A stretch of DNA of 36,630 nt from Planctomycetaceae bacterium (GCA_021732415.1 JAKFVC010000159.1:1-36630); one strand, 5' to 3'. Positions 9,754 through 17,986 are shown, numbered from the stretch's first letter. Notes: generated from the letters alone by a model not told the origin. Numbers and translations are program-made.

Positions 9754-10058
9754 CATTCGACTCAACAAAATATACGCCTCGCGAGCTTCGCGCAGCGCAC
9801 AAAGTAATTTCCTTATCAAGGTTCGCGCGCTTCAATAAAGCCAGAACATTGGGTGCCACTGGCTGTGCCAGTGCTCGCAGTCTATCGGCTCGCCGTCCGG
9901 CAAAGCACCGGCGGAGCCAGTGGCACCCGAATTCAGGGCCTTCCTGTGATTCAGGGCCGTATTGATTGATGTGAATCGGCGCTCCGCGAAGATCGCGGGG
10001 GGCGATTGTTTGCCACGTCGGTGGTTACGGGCTCAGACGGGTCGGGAGACCCGTCCCA
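9720..10058. repeat. Nested palindromic element between convergent genes, about 339 bp
   Basis: Outer arms 9720-9754 and 10024-10058 are perfect 35-nt reverse complements (containing GGGACGGGTCTCCCGACCCG). A second, imperfect pair (about 9778-9798 with 9977-9997, CGCGAGCTTCGCG type) lies inside. The core pair 9850-9875 with 9904-9928 is the GGGTGCCACTGGCT palindrome also seen at 7658-7732. The element fills the whole gap between the convergent glycosyltransferase and SecA-like genes and may terminate both. Confidence 0.88.
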
Positions 10059-10066
10059 CGTCAGAA

Positions 10067-12010
10067 TCAATCGGTCATTTCCAGGAACGGATCCAGACCC
10101 ATCTTGTTCGAATATTCCGTCCGATATTGCTCGCGTTTCAAAACGTCACGGCGCTGCTTGGCGTGCATTCGTTCGAGGAATCGTTGCGTTCGCAAGAAGT
10201 AATTGAGCCACGACGACGACAACTCGCCCTTGGCGTTGGCGATGGCTCGGCGGATCGCTGACTGACGACGGCGCGGCGACAGGCAGCGGAGTAATTCGTC
10301 CTCCAGCGACAGGAAGAACTGGTAGGTCCCCAAGTCTCCCTGACGAGCAGCACGACCGACTAACTGGCGATCGATGCGCTTTGAACTGTGCATTTCGGTC
10401 GCGATGACGTGCAGTCCGCCGTTCTTGGTGACAGTTTCGTCCAGGATGATGTCCGTTCCACGACCGGCCATGTTCGTGGCAATCGTTACCCGCCCGGACT
10501 GGCCCGCGAACGAAACGATCTCCGCCTCCTGGGCATGATATTTCGCGTTCAAAATGTGATGCGGAATATTCTTGTCACGCAGCAGTTCGCCCAACGCTTC
10601 GGACTTCTCGACGGACGGAGTTCCCACCAGCACGGCCCGGCCTTGATTTCGCAGTTCCACAATGGCATCGGCGACAGCGCGGTTCTTTGCCTCCAGTGTC
10701 TTGAACACTCGGGCTTTCAGCGCTTTTCGCAGGCAATCCCGGTGCGTCGGGATGACGGTCACTTTCAGACCGTAGACACGGTTCAGCTCACGCTTGACCT
10801 GGGCTCCGGTACCTGTCATGCCGGACAGATATTTGTATTCGCGGAAGAAGCTTTGCACGGTAATGCGCGCCGCCTGACCGGTCGAGGCGGTGATCGGCAC
10901 CATTTCCTTGGCTTCAATCGCCTGGTGCAAGCCGTCCTGCCAGCGGCGGCCTTCCATCATACGCCCGGTCGATTCGTCGACGATCGTGATTTCTTTGTTC
11001 TCGGCGATGACGTAGTCGCGGTCCTTGTGGAACCCGTAGCGGGCGACCAGAGCCTGTTCGATTTGCTTGTAGATGCGTTCCGTATCAATACTGTCGAGCA
11101 ACGCGGGCTTGCCCATCAACAGGATTTTGCGGCACCCGGCATCAGTCAGGAAGGCCTGACGCTTGTCCGGTTCGTAGAGGAAATCGGCTCCCAAAGTCAG
11201 CGCTTGAATGGCACGATCACTCCAGCGGTAGAGATTCACCGTGGCCGAATCGTTAGGCTGATTCAAGGCGATGATCAGCGGAGTACGGGCTTCGTCGATG
11301 AGGATCGAATCTGCTTCGTCGATCAGCGCGAAGTGGGTCCCGCGCTGGACGATGCCCTCGATCTCCTCGATCTCCGATTCAAGTTGCCCGCCAGTCAATC
11401 GAGCCGCACCGCCACGCTTCAAGCGATCGCGCAGGAAGTCGAAGCCGAGTTCCTTCGATGTCGCGTACGTGATGTCCTGAGCGTATTCCTTCTTGCGTTG
11501 GGGGGGCGTCAAAGGCGTTTCGATGCAACCGACCGTCAGATCCAGCAGGCGGTAGATCGGCCCCATTTTTTCTTTGTCACGCGAGGCCAGGTAATCATTC
11601 ACGGTGACAACATGGCAGCCCAGACCCTGCAGGGCAAACAGGTAAGTGGGCAAAGTGGCGGTCAGCGTTTTGCCTTCGCCAGTCTGCATTTCCGCAATGC
11701 CTCCCTCAAACAGCCCAATCCCACCCATGATTTGCACGGGGTAGTGAATCAGGCCGGTCGTGCGGCGCGAGGCTTCGACGACGAGGGCATAGGCTTCGGG
11801 CATGATCTTGCCCAGCGGAATTCCGGCCTTGGCGCGCCAGCGGAGGTCGCGGCTGCGGGTGACGAGTTCGTTTTCGCCGAGGTTTCGGAAGTCATTGGCC
11901 ATGCGAACGATATCGCTGGTCATTTCGTTCCAACGTGACAACCGGCTGGCATTCGGACGGAATCCAGTCTTCAGCAGGTGAAAGAAACGGCTGGCAGCAT
12001 CACCAATCAT
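10067..12010 (-). CDS. SecA-like translocation ATPase, C-terminally short paralogue
   Basis: SecA-family motor, normally driving secreted proteins through SecYEG. Visible parts in order: N-terminal helix region, nucleotide-binding domain 1 with GEGKT (111-115) and the Walker B DEAD (231-234), an apparent preprotein-binding insertion, the IVDESTGR and SGMTGTGAQ segments, nucleotide-binding domain 2 with TNMAGRGTDI, and QLVGRAARQGD. It then stops at 647 residues, soon after the start of the helical scaffold, against about 840-900 in housekeeping SecA. The helical wing, most of the scaffold and the C-terminal zinc finger are absent. All ATPase motifs are intact, so it is probably functional as an accessory SecA-type ATPase. 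Its stop lies 9 bp from the repeat at 9720-10058, and no lost SecA sequence is recognisable beyond it. A full-length SecA is expected elsewhere in the genome. Confidence 0.9.
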   Translation of the reverse strand: MIGDAASRFFHLLKTGFRPNASRLSRWNEMTSDIVRMANDFRNLGENELVTRSRDLRWRAKAGIPLGKIMPEAYALVVEASRRTTGLIHYPVQIMGGIGLFEGGIAEMQTGEGKTLTATLPTYLFALQGLGCHVVTVNDYLASRDKEKMGPIYRLLDLTVGCIETPLTPPQRKKEYAQDITYATSKELGFDFLRDRLKRGGAARLTGGQLESEIEEIEGIVQRGTHFALIDEADSILIDEARTPLIIALNQPNDSATVNLYRWSDRAIQALTLGADFLYEPDKRQAFLTDAGCRKILLMGKPALLDSIDTERIYKQIEQALVARYGFHKDRDYVIAENKEITIVDESTGRMMEGRRWQDGLHQAIEAKEMVPITASTGQAARITVQSFFREYKYLSGMTGTGAQVKRELNRVYGLKVTVIPTHRDCLRKALKARVFKTLEAKNRAVADAIVELRNQGRAVLVGTPSVEKSEALGELLRDKNIPHHILNAKYHAQEAEIVSFAGQSGRVTIATNMAGRGTDIILDETVTKNGGLHVIATEMHSSKRIDRQLVGRAARQGDLGTYQFFLSLEDELLRCLSPRRRQSAIRRAIANAKGELSSSWLNYFLRTQRFLERMHAKQRRDVLKREQYRTEYSNKMGLDPFLEMTD

Positions 12011-12184
12011 GAGACGATCACCGGTAACGAAAAAGTGGAGCGCGCATTCAGGCTGTCAAAACGTCTGGACTGTATTCGATAAGACGCTTTTACTGCAATA
12101 AGTGTTCCCATCAGAATTCGCCGGGGTGTTGGCGGTTCACAGGAATGCCGGTCTTCACCATTTGAATGAATACAAATACGGATT

Positions 12185-12320
12185 TTTGGAACACTGATCT
12201 CCGCTAATCTTCACTAATCAGAAATTCAGAAGGGATAGGAAGATCGGTTGAGCGACAGTCGATGCACCGCTTTTTCATTCTCTGGATTAGTGTGGATTAG
12301 CGGAGATCAGTGTTCCAAAA
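12185..12320. repeat. Inverted repeat, GGAACACTGATCTCCGC family, copy 1
   Basis: Arms 12185-12219 and 12285-12320 pair with two or three mismatches (TTTTGGAACACTGATCTCCG against CGGAGATCAGTGTTCCAAAA). A related element lies at 27053-27181. Confidence 0.85.
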
Positions 12321-12376
12321 TCCTTCTTTTTTCTTCATTCCCAAGAGAGACCTTTCACAGAGAACTCTGGAAATGC

Positions 12377-12412
12377 AACGAGCCTTCGCCTGAAGTCAGG
12401 CAAAGGCTCGTT
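12377..12412. repeat. Short hairpin AACGAGCC...GGCTCGTT
   Basis: Arms 12377-12393 and 12396-12412 pair with one or two mismatches around a minimal loop. It may be a terminator-like hairpin or a small dispersed repeat. Confidence 0.65.
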
Positions 12413-12429
12413 ACGAGTCCGGATTATCT

Positions 12430-12504
12430 GTGTAGCGGAATCTCGTAAGAGTTCCGCGGGAGTCTCCAGGCATGCGGCGGAACTCTTACGAGATTCCGCT
12501 ACAC
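12430..12504 (-). repeat. Perfect 28-bp inverted repeat behind the HTH-receiver gene
   Basis: Arms 12430-12457 and 12477-12504 are exact reverse complements (GTGTAGCGGAATCTCGTAAG). The hairpin begins 4 bp behind the stop codon of the minus-strand regulator gene, where it could end transcription or protect the mRNA 3' end. No clear T-run follows. Confidence 0.82.
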
Positions 12505-12508
12505 CGGC

Positions 12509-13090
12509 TTAGCGTGCGCCGACGGGCTCCATATCGAGCTGATGGCACATCGTGTCGATCAGGCGATCGACTTCGAATGGCTTCTGGATGAAGGTGTTCG
12601 CACCCGAAGCCATCAGGTCGTCGACCTTGTCCTGTTCCACCATACCGCTGATGCAGACGATCTTGACGTCGTCCAGGGCCGTATCGCTGCGGACTCGCTG
12701 GCAGACTTCTTTGCCGTTGATGTCGGGCAGCATCACGTCCAGGACGATCACGTCCGGGTGATATTCCTTGACCATCATGCCGGCGTCGAAGCCGTTGTTC
12801 ACCGCGCGGACTTCGAATCGTCCGTCGGCTTCCAACGCGTCGCGAATCAGCTCTACCAGTTCCTCGTCGTCGTCGACGATCAGCGCCTTGCGCTTGCCGC
12901 TTTCGAGGGCATCGGTGGGGATGCCGTTTTCCTTCATGAACTTATAGAGGAGTTCACGCGGAATTCTCCGAAAGCGAGACCCCGGTACGCGAAAGCCCTT
13001 CAATTGGCCCGAGTCAAAGCAGCGAATAATCGTCTGTTGGCTGACCTTACAGATTTTGGCTGCTTCACCCGTCGTAAATACGGTTTTCAT
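12509..13090 (-). CDS. Response regulator: excisionase-type HTH fused to a receiver
   Basis: Predicted DNA-binding response regulator of 193 residues with the domain order reversed from the usual. The N-terminal domain (about 1-55) is a MerR/excisionase-like winged helix (FTTGEAAKICKVSQQTIIRCFDSGQLKGFRVPGSRFRRI). The receiver follows from about residue 67: acidic cluster in VDDDEE, phospho-acceptor Asp in VIVLDVMLPDINGKE, Ser of CISGM at the usual Thr/Ser position, and the conserved Lys in FIQKPFEV. All receiver residues needed for phosphorylation are present, so a partner kinase is expected; none is adjacent. The ATG at 13090 has GGAG six bases upstream. The ATG four codons earlier (13102) directly abuts its purine stretch and is less likely. 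Targets unknown. Confidence 0.9.
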   Translation of the reverse strand: MKTVFTTGEAAKICKVSQQTIIRCFDSGQLKGFRVPGSRFRRIPRELLYKFMKENGIPTDALESGKRKALIVDDDEELVELIRDALEADGRFEVRAVNNGFDAGMMVKEYHPDVIVLDVMLPDINGKEVCQRVRSDTALDDVKIVCISGMVEQDKVDDLMASGANTFIQKPFEVDRLIDTMCHQLDMEPVGAR

Positions 13091-13919
13091 ACCTTGCTCC
13101 ATCCTTCGGACACACAGGGGAATTGTGTGCCTCTCAAGAAACTCTCGAGACTCCCTCCGCGAGAGAGTGGTTGCAAACGGCGCCTGCCCGGTTTAATACC
13201 GCTGTTTATTTCGCTGTTGTTACAGATCGTGATCGAACTTGAATGGTCTCGGACTCTGCAGACTGGGACTGCCCGCGATTGACTGCTAGACAGTTAGTCT
13301 GATTTTTAACCCGACATCCTGATCGCAGACGCACCTTCCTGGAAGAAGCCGCGCCGAGCGACTCGCTATGCCGAAGCACTTACGCACCCCGAACAGCGAA
13401 CCAAGGCGAATCGGACCGAATTCCGCTCCACGACTGAACCGCTGTGGACAGGCGGCAAACGACGTCCGTTTCGCTGCTCACACCCCGCACAACACCTGAA
13501 ATCCCGTATGAAGTCGTTCGGCCGCACTTTGAATCAATGGGTGAATCAATCAGCGAACCGCTACTCTCGTAGAACACCTCATCTGCCCAAACCGGGGAGA
13601 TTTCAAGACCGTGCGTGTCGGATTATTGGGAGTCGAGACAACGTGAATTGGTGTTCGGGCAATTCGCGACGATTGGGTGAGACCAAACGTGATGAACTGG
13701 GAACCTTGGCAATTTCCGATTGTAACGACTTTACCGATATTGCCGACGACGCCGATTATATCCAGTTACCGAGATCGGTCAACATGGTTTCGGCCATTAG
13801 AGTTCCCCAAGTTCACAAGAATGCCCGAATTTATCCCTCAGTTCGCAAACTGCCTGCTGGGTTCAGCTTACGGAAACGACGTAATCTGGTGCCGTGAGCG
13901 AGGGAATTGGAGAGGGTGG

Positions 13920-14183
13920 GAAATGACTAATGTCTAAATCCTAATGTCTAAAAGAAGGTGCAGGAAGATTGCCAGTTGCTGGACATTTTGACGTGGTACT
14001 CGTTGGTCCGTGGCTTTTTCAGCGAGGCGAGCCGGCGAATGAAAAGCTCAAGACATCCGCTACCAACAATCCTTTTAGGCATTAGGATTTAGACATTAGG
14101 ATTTTGAACCCCAGGGATTTCCGCCCCTCGGACATCCGTCATCAAAGATCCTTTTAGACATTAGGATTTAGACATTAGTCATT
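13920..14183. repeat. Inverted repeat TAATGTCTAAATCCTAATG with duplicated right arm
   Basis: The left arm (13921-13954) pairs with two right-arm copies, 14072-14104 and 14151-14183, spaced by 79 bp. The sequences before the two right arms (GACATCCGCTACCAACAATC and GACATCCGTCATCAAAGATC) are also related, so the right end has been tandemly duplicated. The same arms occur at 34491-34792. Confidence 0.8.
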
Positions 14184-14199
14184 CTCTCTCAGACGGCAA

Positions 14200-14228
14200 T
14201 GGTCAGCCTTCTCGACCGCACATATAAT
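14200..14228 (+). promoter_or_regulatory. Candidate sigma70-type promoter of prfB
   Basis: TGGTCA (14200-14205) and a perfect TATAAT (14223-14228) are separated by 17 bp and end 57 bp before the prfB start codon. The -10 box and spacing match the general bacterial consensus; the -35 matches four of six. Planctomycete promoters are poorly defined, so this is tentative. Confidence 0.4.
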
Positions 14229-14285
14229 AGTAATCTCCCTCAGCGGGGTATCTTCAGAGCATTGTTTCATTGAGGAAGCCGGATC

Positions 14286-15402
14286 ATGGATAGCGAACAA
14301 ATGTGTACGACACCAGAATTGTTGCAGCGGATTATTCACCTGCAGGACTCTCTTTGACTCGGCTGGCAAACAAACTCGCGCGGATGAAATCAATCGCCTG
14401 ATGGAGGCGAGCAACTTTTGGGACAACCAGGAAAAAGCCCAAGCTCTGGTCAATGAACTGCGCCAACTGACGTCGGTGCTGAAGCCACTCAAGGAACTCA
14501 AAGGCGCCGTGGATGATATCCAGGTGCTGGAAGAATTCCTCCAGGCCGACCCCACCGAAGCCAACCAGGCTGAAGTCGACAACGCGAAGCGGGCTCTCGA
14601 CCAGCAGATGGAAGTGCTGGAACTCCAGTCGATGCTGTCGGGCTCGATGGATAAGTACAACGTCTACCTCAGCGTTCAAGCCGGCGAAGGGGGCACCGAT
14701 GCCTCCGACTGGGCGGCGATGCTGTTGCGGATGTACGCGCGCTGGGCGGAACTGAAAGGCTACGAAGTCGAAGAGATTGAACTCTCGGAAGCGGAAGAAG
14801 CCGGGATCCGGAGCGCGACGATCCTGATTAAAGGAGACAACGCGTTCGGCTACATGCGGAGCGAAGTCGGTGTCCATCGATTGATTCGCATGAGTCCCTT
14901 CGATGCAGCGGGGCGTCGTCAGACGTCATTTGCGGCGATTGATACGACGCCCGATTTGGACGACGACGTGAATATCGAAGTCGATTGGGATGAAGAAGTC
15001 CGGGAAGACGTGTTCCGCGCCGGTGGTGCGGGTGGTCAGAAGGTGAATAAGACCTCCTCGGCCATCCGGTTGACTCACTTGCCGACGAACACGGTCGTCC
15101 AATGCCAGAACGAACGCAGCCAGCACAAGAATCGCGCCATCGCCCGCAAGATGCTGGTTTCCAGACTTTTCCAGCGCGAGCAGGAAAAGCGCGACGCCGA
15201 AGTCGCGGCGAAACGCGGACTCAAGTCACGGATTGGATTTGGCGGCGAAACGATTCGGCACTATGTGATGGCGCCGCAGCAGTACGTCAAAGATGCCCGG
15301 ACCGGGCTGACGGTGGGGAATCCGACGAAAGTGCTGGATGGCGACATCGATCCCTTTATCGAGTCGTTCTTGCGCGATCAGATGGGGAAAGAGACCGAGT
15401 AA
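14286..15402 (+). CDS. prfB: Peptide chain release factor 2, made by programmed +1 frameshifting
   Basis: RF2 ends translation at UGA and UAA by triggering peptide release in the ribosome. The gene starts at ATG 14286 with GAGGAAG about eight bases upstream. It reads 23 codons to CTT TGA C at 14352-14358, then must shift +1 (skipping T14355) to continue from GAC 14356 to the stop at 15402, giving 371 residues. A Shine-Dalgarno-like AGGA lies four bases before the slip codon. This is the classic RF2 autoregulatory arrangement: low RF2 favours the shift. The stop-codon reading motif SPF (203-205) and the catalytic GGQ (249-251, in RAGGAGGQKVNKT) sit almost exactly where they do in Escherichia coli RF2. 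FWDNQEKAQ near the N-terminus is also typical. Calling the gene from the internal ATG at 14401 would drop the first 38 residues. Confidence 0.96.
14344..14358 (+). promoter_or_regulatory. Programmed +1 frameshift site of prfB
   Basis: AGGA (14344-14347), a four-base spacer, then CTT TGA C (14352-14358). The zero frame ends at TGA and the +1 frame opens directly into conserved RF2 sequence. This matches the known RF2 frameshift signal, with a slightly longer spacer than in Escherichia coli. Confidence 0.93.
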
Positions 15403-15409
15403 CGTATTG

Positions 15410-15608
15410 TAGTCCCGGCAGGGACGGCCGAATATAGCCCGGGGCGGAAGCCCCGGGACCCGGCGAAAACGAATCGCCCAAGCCCCGGAGGGGCGACCGA
15501 AGCGCTGTTGGCGTATCATCGGTCGCCCCTCCGGGGCTTGGGTTTTCTCACGCGTCATGACCCGGGGCTTGCGCCCCAGGCATTATGCGGCCGCCCCTTC
15601 CGGGGCTA
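15410..15608. repeat. Nested palindromic element behind prfB
   Basis: The core pair 15477-15500 with 15519-15542 is a perfect 24-nt inverted repeat (AAGCCCCGGAGGGGCGACCG). A middle pair (about 15436-15460 with 15558-15580, GCCCGGGGC type) and an outer imperfect pair (near 15410-15430 with 15587-15608) enclose it. It starts 8 bp behind the prfB stop codon and may end that transcript. Confidence 0.8.
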
Positions 15609-15720
15609 AGAATCAACCAGAAAGTGCATTGGGCCAAGTGCCCCCGGCGCTTATACTGGACATCGCGGCCATTCTCGCTGCAGGTTGGATGCTGATTGTC
15701 TCCGTTAGGCCAAGCTGGTT

Positions 15721-16779
15721 ATGGGAATTCAAAATCGCGATTACTACCGCGCCGAGTCCACGTCGGGTGGCTGGTCGATGCCGACTGGCCGCAGCATGTG
15801 CCAGAATATTTTGATCTCGACCATTGTGGTCTATCTCTTGCAGATCTTGATCACGATCGAAACCCCGGACGTGCGATCGCTGATCGAAGAGTCGAGCCCC
15901 GCGCAGCGTGAAGTCTTGTTGAAGATGCTGCACGAGAATCAGATCGAAGAAGTCAATCAGATTGCGAACAAGTTTCATCGTCCTCGCCACGAGTCGCTGC
16001 TGGAAAACTGGGGAGCACTCCAGCCCTACAAGGTGGCCAACGGTCAGCTCTGGCGGCTGGTGACGTATGCCTTTCTGCACGATCGCAATACTCCGTGGCA
16101 CATCGTGTTCAACATGCTGGTGCTGTGGATGTTTGGCCCCGTCATCGAAGAGCTCTGGGGACGGCAAGAGTTCCTGGCGTTCTATCTGACGGCGGCGGTC
16201 GCGGCCGGGCTGTGCCATCTGGCGTTCGGGTTTGCCATGCACGATCCCACGGGCGCGGTGGGCGCGTCGGGGGCCTTGATGGGCGTGATGATGGTGTTTG
16301 CCATCTATTATCCGCATGTGCCGATCACCGTTTTTTTCGTGCTGACGTTAGAAGCGCGCTGGATGATCGTCCTCTACCTGATCTACGACGCCTTCCCGAT
16401 CCTGACAGCACTCGGTGGTAAAGGCAGCCAGTCGGACGGGATCGCTCATGCGGCTCACCTGGGCGGTTTGATTTTCGGCTATCTATATTACAAGCTGGGT
16501 TTGAAACTCACCGGTTGGCTGCCGAAGCGTGGCGGCCCGAGCCTGGGGCAGCGCTTTACCCGCTGGATGACACGGCCCGCACTACGGGTCTATCAGAATC
16601 CGGAAGGAGCCCCCGAACGCCCCGTGGAGCGACCTCAATACCAGACGCCCCGGGACTTGGAACACAAAGTCGACGTGATCCTGAAAAAGATCAAAGACGA
16701 AGGCGAAGCCAGTCTCACCGAGGAAGAACGGACTCTGTTGCGCGAGGCGAGCCGGGCATACAAGAAGCGGAATACGTGA
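15721..16779 (+). CDS. Rhomboid-family intramembrane serine protease
   Basis: A 352-residue membrane protein of the rhomboid family (peptidase S54), which cleaves substrates within the membrane. Hydrophobic segments include QNILISTIVVYLLQILI at about 29-45, then the core from about residue 115. The core has WHIVFNMLVLWMFGPVIEE, corresponding to the conserved His/Asn helix, the catalytic Ser183 in GASGALMG, and the catalytic His246 in HAAHLGGLIFGYLY. A charged region (about 46-100) separates the first helix from the core, and the last 80 residues form a polar, Pro- and Lys/Glu-rich cytoplasmic tail. The catalytic dyad is intact, so it is likely an active protease. ATG at 15721 has only a weak ribosome binding site. 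Substrates unknown. Confidence 0.92.
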   Translation: MGIQNRDYYRAESTSGGWSMPTGRSMCQNILISTIVVYLLQILITIETPDVRSLIEESSPAQREVLLKMLHENQIEEVNQIANKFHRPRHESLLENWGALQPYKVANGQLWRLVTYAFLHDRNTPWHIVFNMLVLWMFGPVIEELWGRQEFLAFYLTAAVAAGLCHLAFGFAMHDPTGAVGASGALMGVMMVFAIYYPHVPITVFFVLTLEARWMIVLYLIYDAFPILTALGGKGSQSDGIAHAAHLGGLIFGYLYYKLGLKLTGWLPKRGGPSLGQRFTRWMTRPALRVYQNPEGAPERPVERPQYQTPRDLEHKVDVILKKIKDEGEASLTEEERTLLREASRAYKKRNT

Positions 16780-16815
16780 GAGACGTTCAGCTTTAGCCGT
16801 ATGGCGCGGCACATG

Positions 16816-17015
16816 ACCCTGAAGGGGTCGCAGAGGGTAGCCGGTGGTTGAGCGCAGCGACACCACCGGAAAGCGTTAAACGGTAGGAATGTCGACCCTG
16901 GAGGGGTCGCAGAGCAACGTTTCTGCGACCCCTCCAGGGTCGGAATTCTTGAATGCCACTCACCGGCGGTGTCGCTACGCTCAACCGCCGGCTACTCTCT
17001 TTAATCCCTCCGGGA
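16816..17015. repeat. Nested palindromic element behind the rhomboid gene
   Basis: Outer pair 16837-16869 with 16963-16995 (GTAGCCGGTGGTTGAGCG type, imperfect) encloses a perfect 20-nt inner pair, 16893-16912 with 16923-16942 (CGACCCTGGAGGGGTCGCAG). A further half-site, GAAGGGGTCGCAGAGG (16821-16836), matches the inner arm family. The region 16780-17100 contains no gene. Confidence 0.82.
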
Positions 17016-17100
17016 TAAGTGCCAAAAGGCGGTCTCGCACCTCTCGGGTAAAGTGATACCAATTTCCCGATCACACGCAGTCACTCAAAAGGGACTCGCC

Positions 17101-17793
17101 ATGAACCCCGACCGCATCAGTCGACGGACCCTCCTGGCGGGTGCCGGCGTGGCCCTGTCCCTCCCCGGACTCGCTGCTGAGCCCCAGGTGCCGGAAGGGG
17201 CTCCGAAGGATACCGTTGAGGCTCTCGCGCGGCTGAAAGCGGGGAATGCTCGGTTCGTCGCTGGAACAACTCGACACGCGCACGAAAGTGGCGAGTGGCG
17301 CAAGCATCTGGTCGGAGGTCAGCAGCCGTTCGCGACGATCCTCGGCTGCAGTGATTCGCGCGTGCCGGTCGAGCTGGTGTTCGATCAGGGATTCGGCGAC
17401 CTGTTTGTGATTCGCGTCGCCGGAAACGTCATCGCCCCCGATGTCGTGGGGAGCCTGGCGTATGCTTTGGCCCACTTGAAGACCCGGTTATTTGTCGTAC
17501 TGGGGCACGAAGGCTGCGGGGCCGTGACTGCGGCGTTAGAGGCCCTGGCCGGGCCGACGAAGGAACTGCCCGGTATTCAGGCGCTCGTGAATCTCATTGA
17601 ACCGGGTTTACCCGCGGACTTGCCGAAAGAGCCTCCTGAAAAGCGCGTCAGCGCAGCGGTGGAAGCCAATGTCCGCTGGTCGATGCAGCAACTGGCCAAA
17701 CGGCAACTCGCGAAAGAGCTGCTGGAATCCAAACAAATCATGCTGGTCGGGGCGGTCTACGATCTGGCAACGGGTCAGGTGCGGTTCCTTTAA
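17101..17793 (+). CDS. Tat-exported beta-carbonic anhydrase
   Basis: Beta-class carbonic anhydrase, interconverting CO2 and bicarbonate with a zinc ion. Zinc ligands and partners are visible: Cys83 and the Asp85/Arg87 dyad in CSDSR, then His136 and Cys139 in HEGCG. The N-terminus carries a twin-arginine signal (SRRTLLAGAGVALSLPGLAA, cleavage likely near residue 27), so the folded, zinc-loaded enzyme is probably exported. ATG at 17101 has AAAGGGA upstream; the frame is open further upstream (to 17053), but that would bury the Tat signal. The 230 residues are a normal family length. It stands alone, with no bicarbonate transporter next to it. An exported enzyme may serve CO2 or pH balance in the periplasm-like space. 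Confidence 0.94.
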   Translation: MNPDRISRRTLLAGAGVALSLPGLAAEPQVPEGAPKDTVEALARLKAGNARFVAGTTRHAHESGEWRKHLVGGQQPFATILGCSDSRVPVELVFDQGFGDLFVIRVAGNVIAPDVVGSLAYALAHLKTRLFVVLGHEGCGAVTAALEALAGPTKELPGIQALVNLIEPGLPADLPKEPPEKRVSAAVEANVRWSMQQLAKRQLAKELLESKQIMLVGAVYDLATGQVRFL

Positions 17794-17859
17794 TGTTACA
17801 GGGTGATCGGCACCCGAGACCGCCATATTTCAAGTGACTCGATTGTTGATTCGGGTCGA

Positions 17860-17943
17860 TGGGAGGGTGAGGCTCCTGCCAAACCGCAAGCGTCAATCGA
17901 CCGTCGCCAGACTATCCGGTTCGGCGGGAGCCTCACCCTCCCA
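17860..17943. repeat. Dispersed inverted repeat, variant copy 3 (short)
   Basis: The ends TGGGAGGGTGAGGCTCC and GGGAGCCTCACCCTCCCA match the GAGGCTCCCGCCGAGCC family with compensating changes (GGCGAGG to GGTGAGG in both arms). The central GGCGTCCGCCGGAGG pairs are missing. It lies between the convergent carbonic anhydrase and phytase-like genes. Confidence 0.85.
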
Positions 17944-17986
17944 TCATGTCGAAATATCTTGTGACGCCTCAGAGACGCAGCGCTTC

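Larger units (their letters stand above)
12011..12508. other. Intergenic region with three hairpins
   Basis: About 500 bp without a gene. It holds three inverted repeats (12185-12320, 12377-12412, 12430-12504). The promoter of the SecA-like gene should lie near its left end but was not identified. Confidence 0.55.
13091..14285. other. Long intergenic region upstream of prfB
   Basis: About 1.2 kb with no supported gene. A 129-codon plus-strand frame (13508-13897) has an unstructured, Arg/Ser/Asn-rich composition and an overlapping competing frame, so it is not called. The right part carries the TAATGTCTAAA repeats (13920-14183) and a candidate prfB promoter. Confidence 0.5.

Noticed and set aside
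10388-11938. 516-codon plus-strand frame opposite the SecA-like gene
   Set aside because: Length alone is impressive, but it mirrors SecA codons and has no recognisable features.
13508-13897. Possible 129-residue gene upstream of prfB
   Set aside because: No ribosome binding site, no domain, and a low-complexity basic composition; another frame overlaps it.
14401-15402. prfB as a truncated or frameshifted pseudogene
   Set aside because: The apparent break is exactly the CTT TGA C programmed site and the sequence on both sides is normal RF2.
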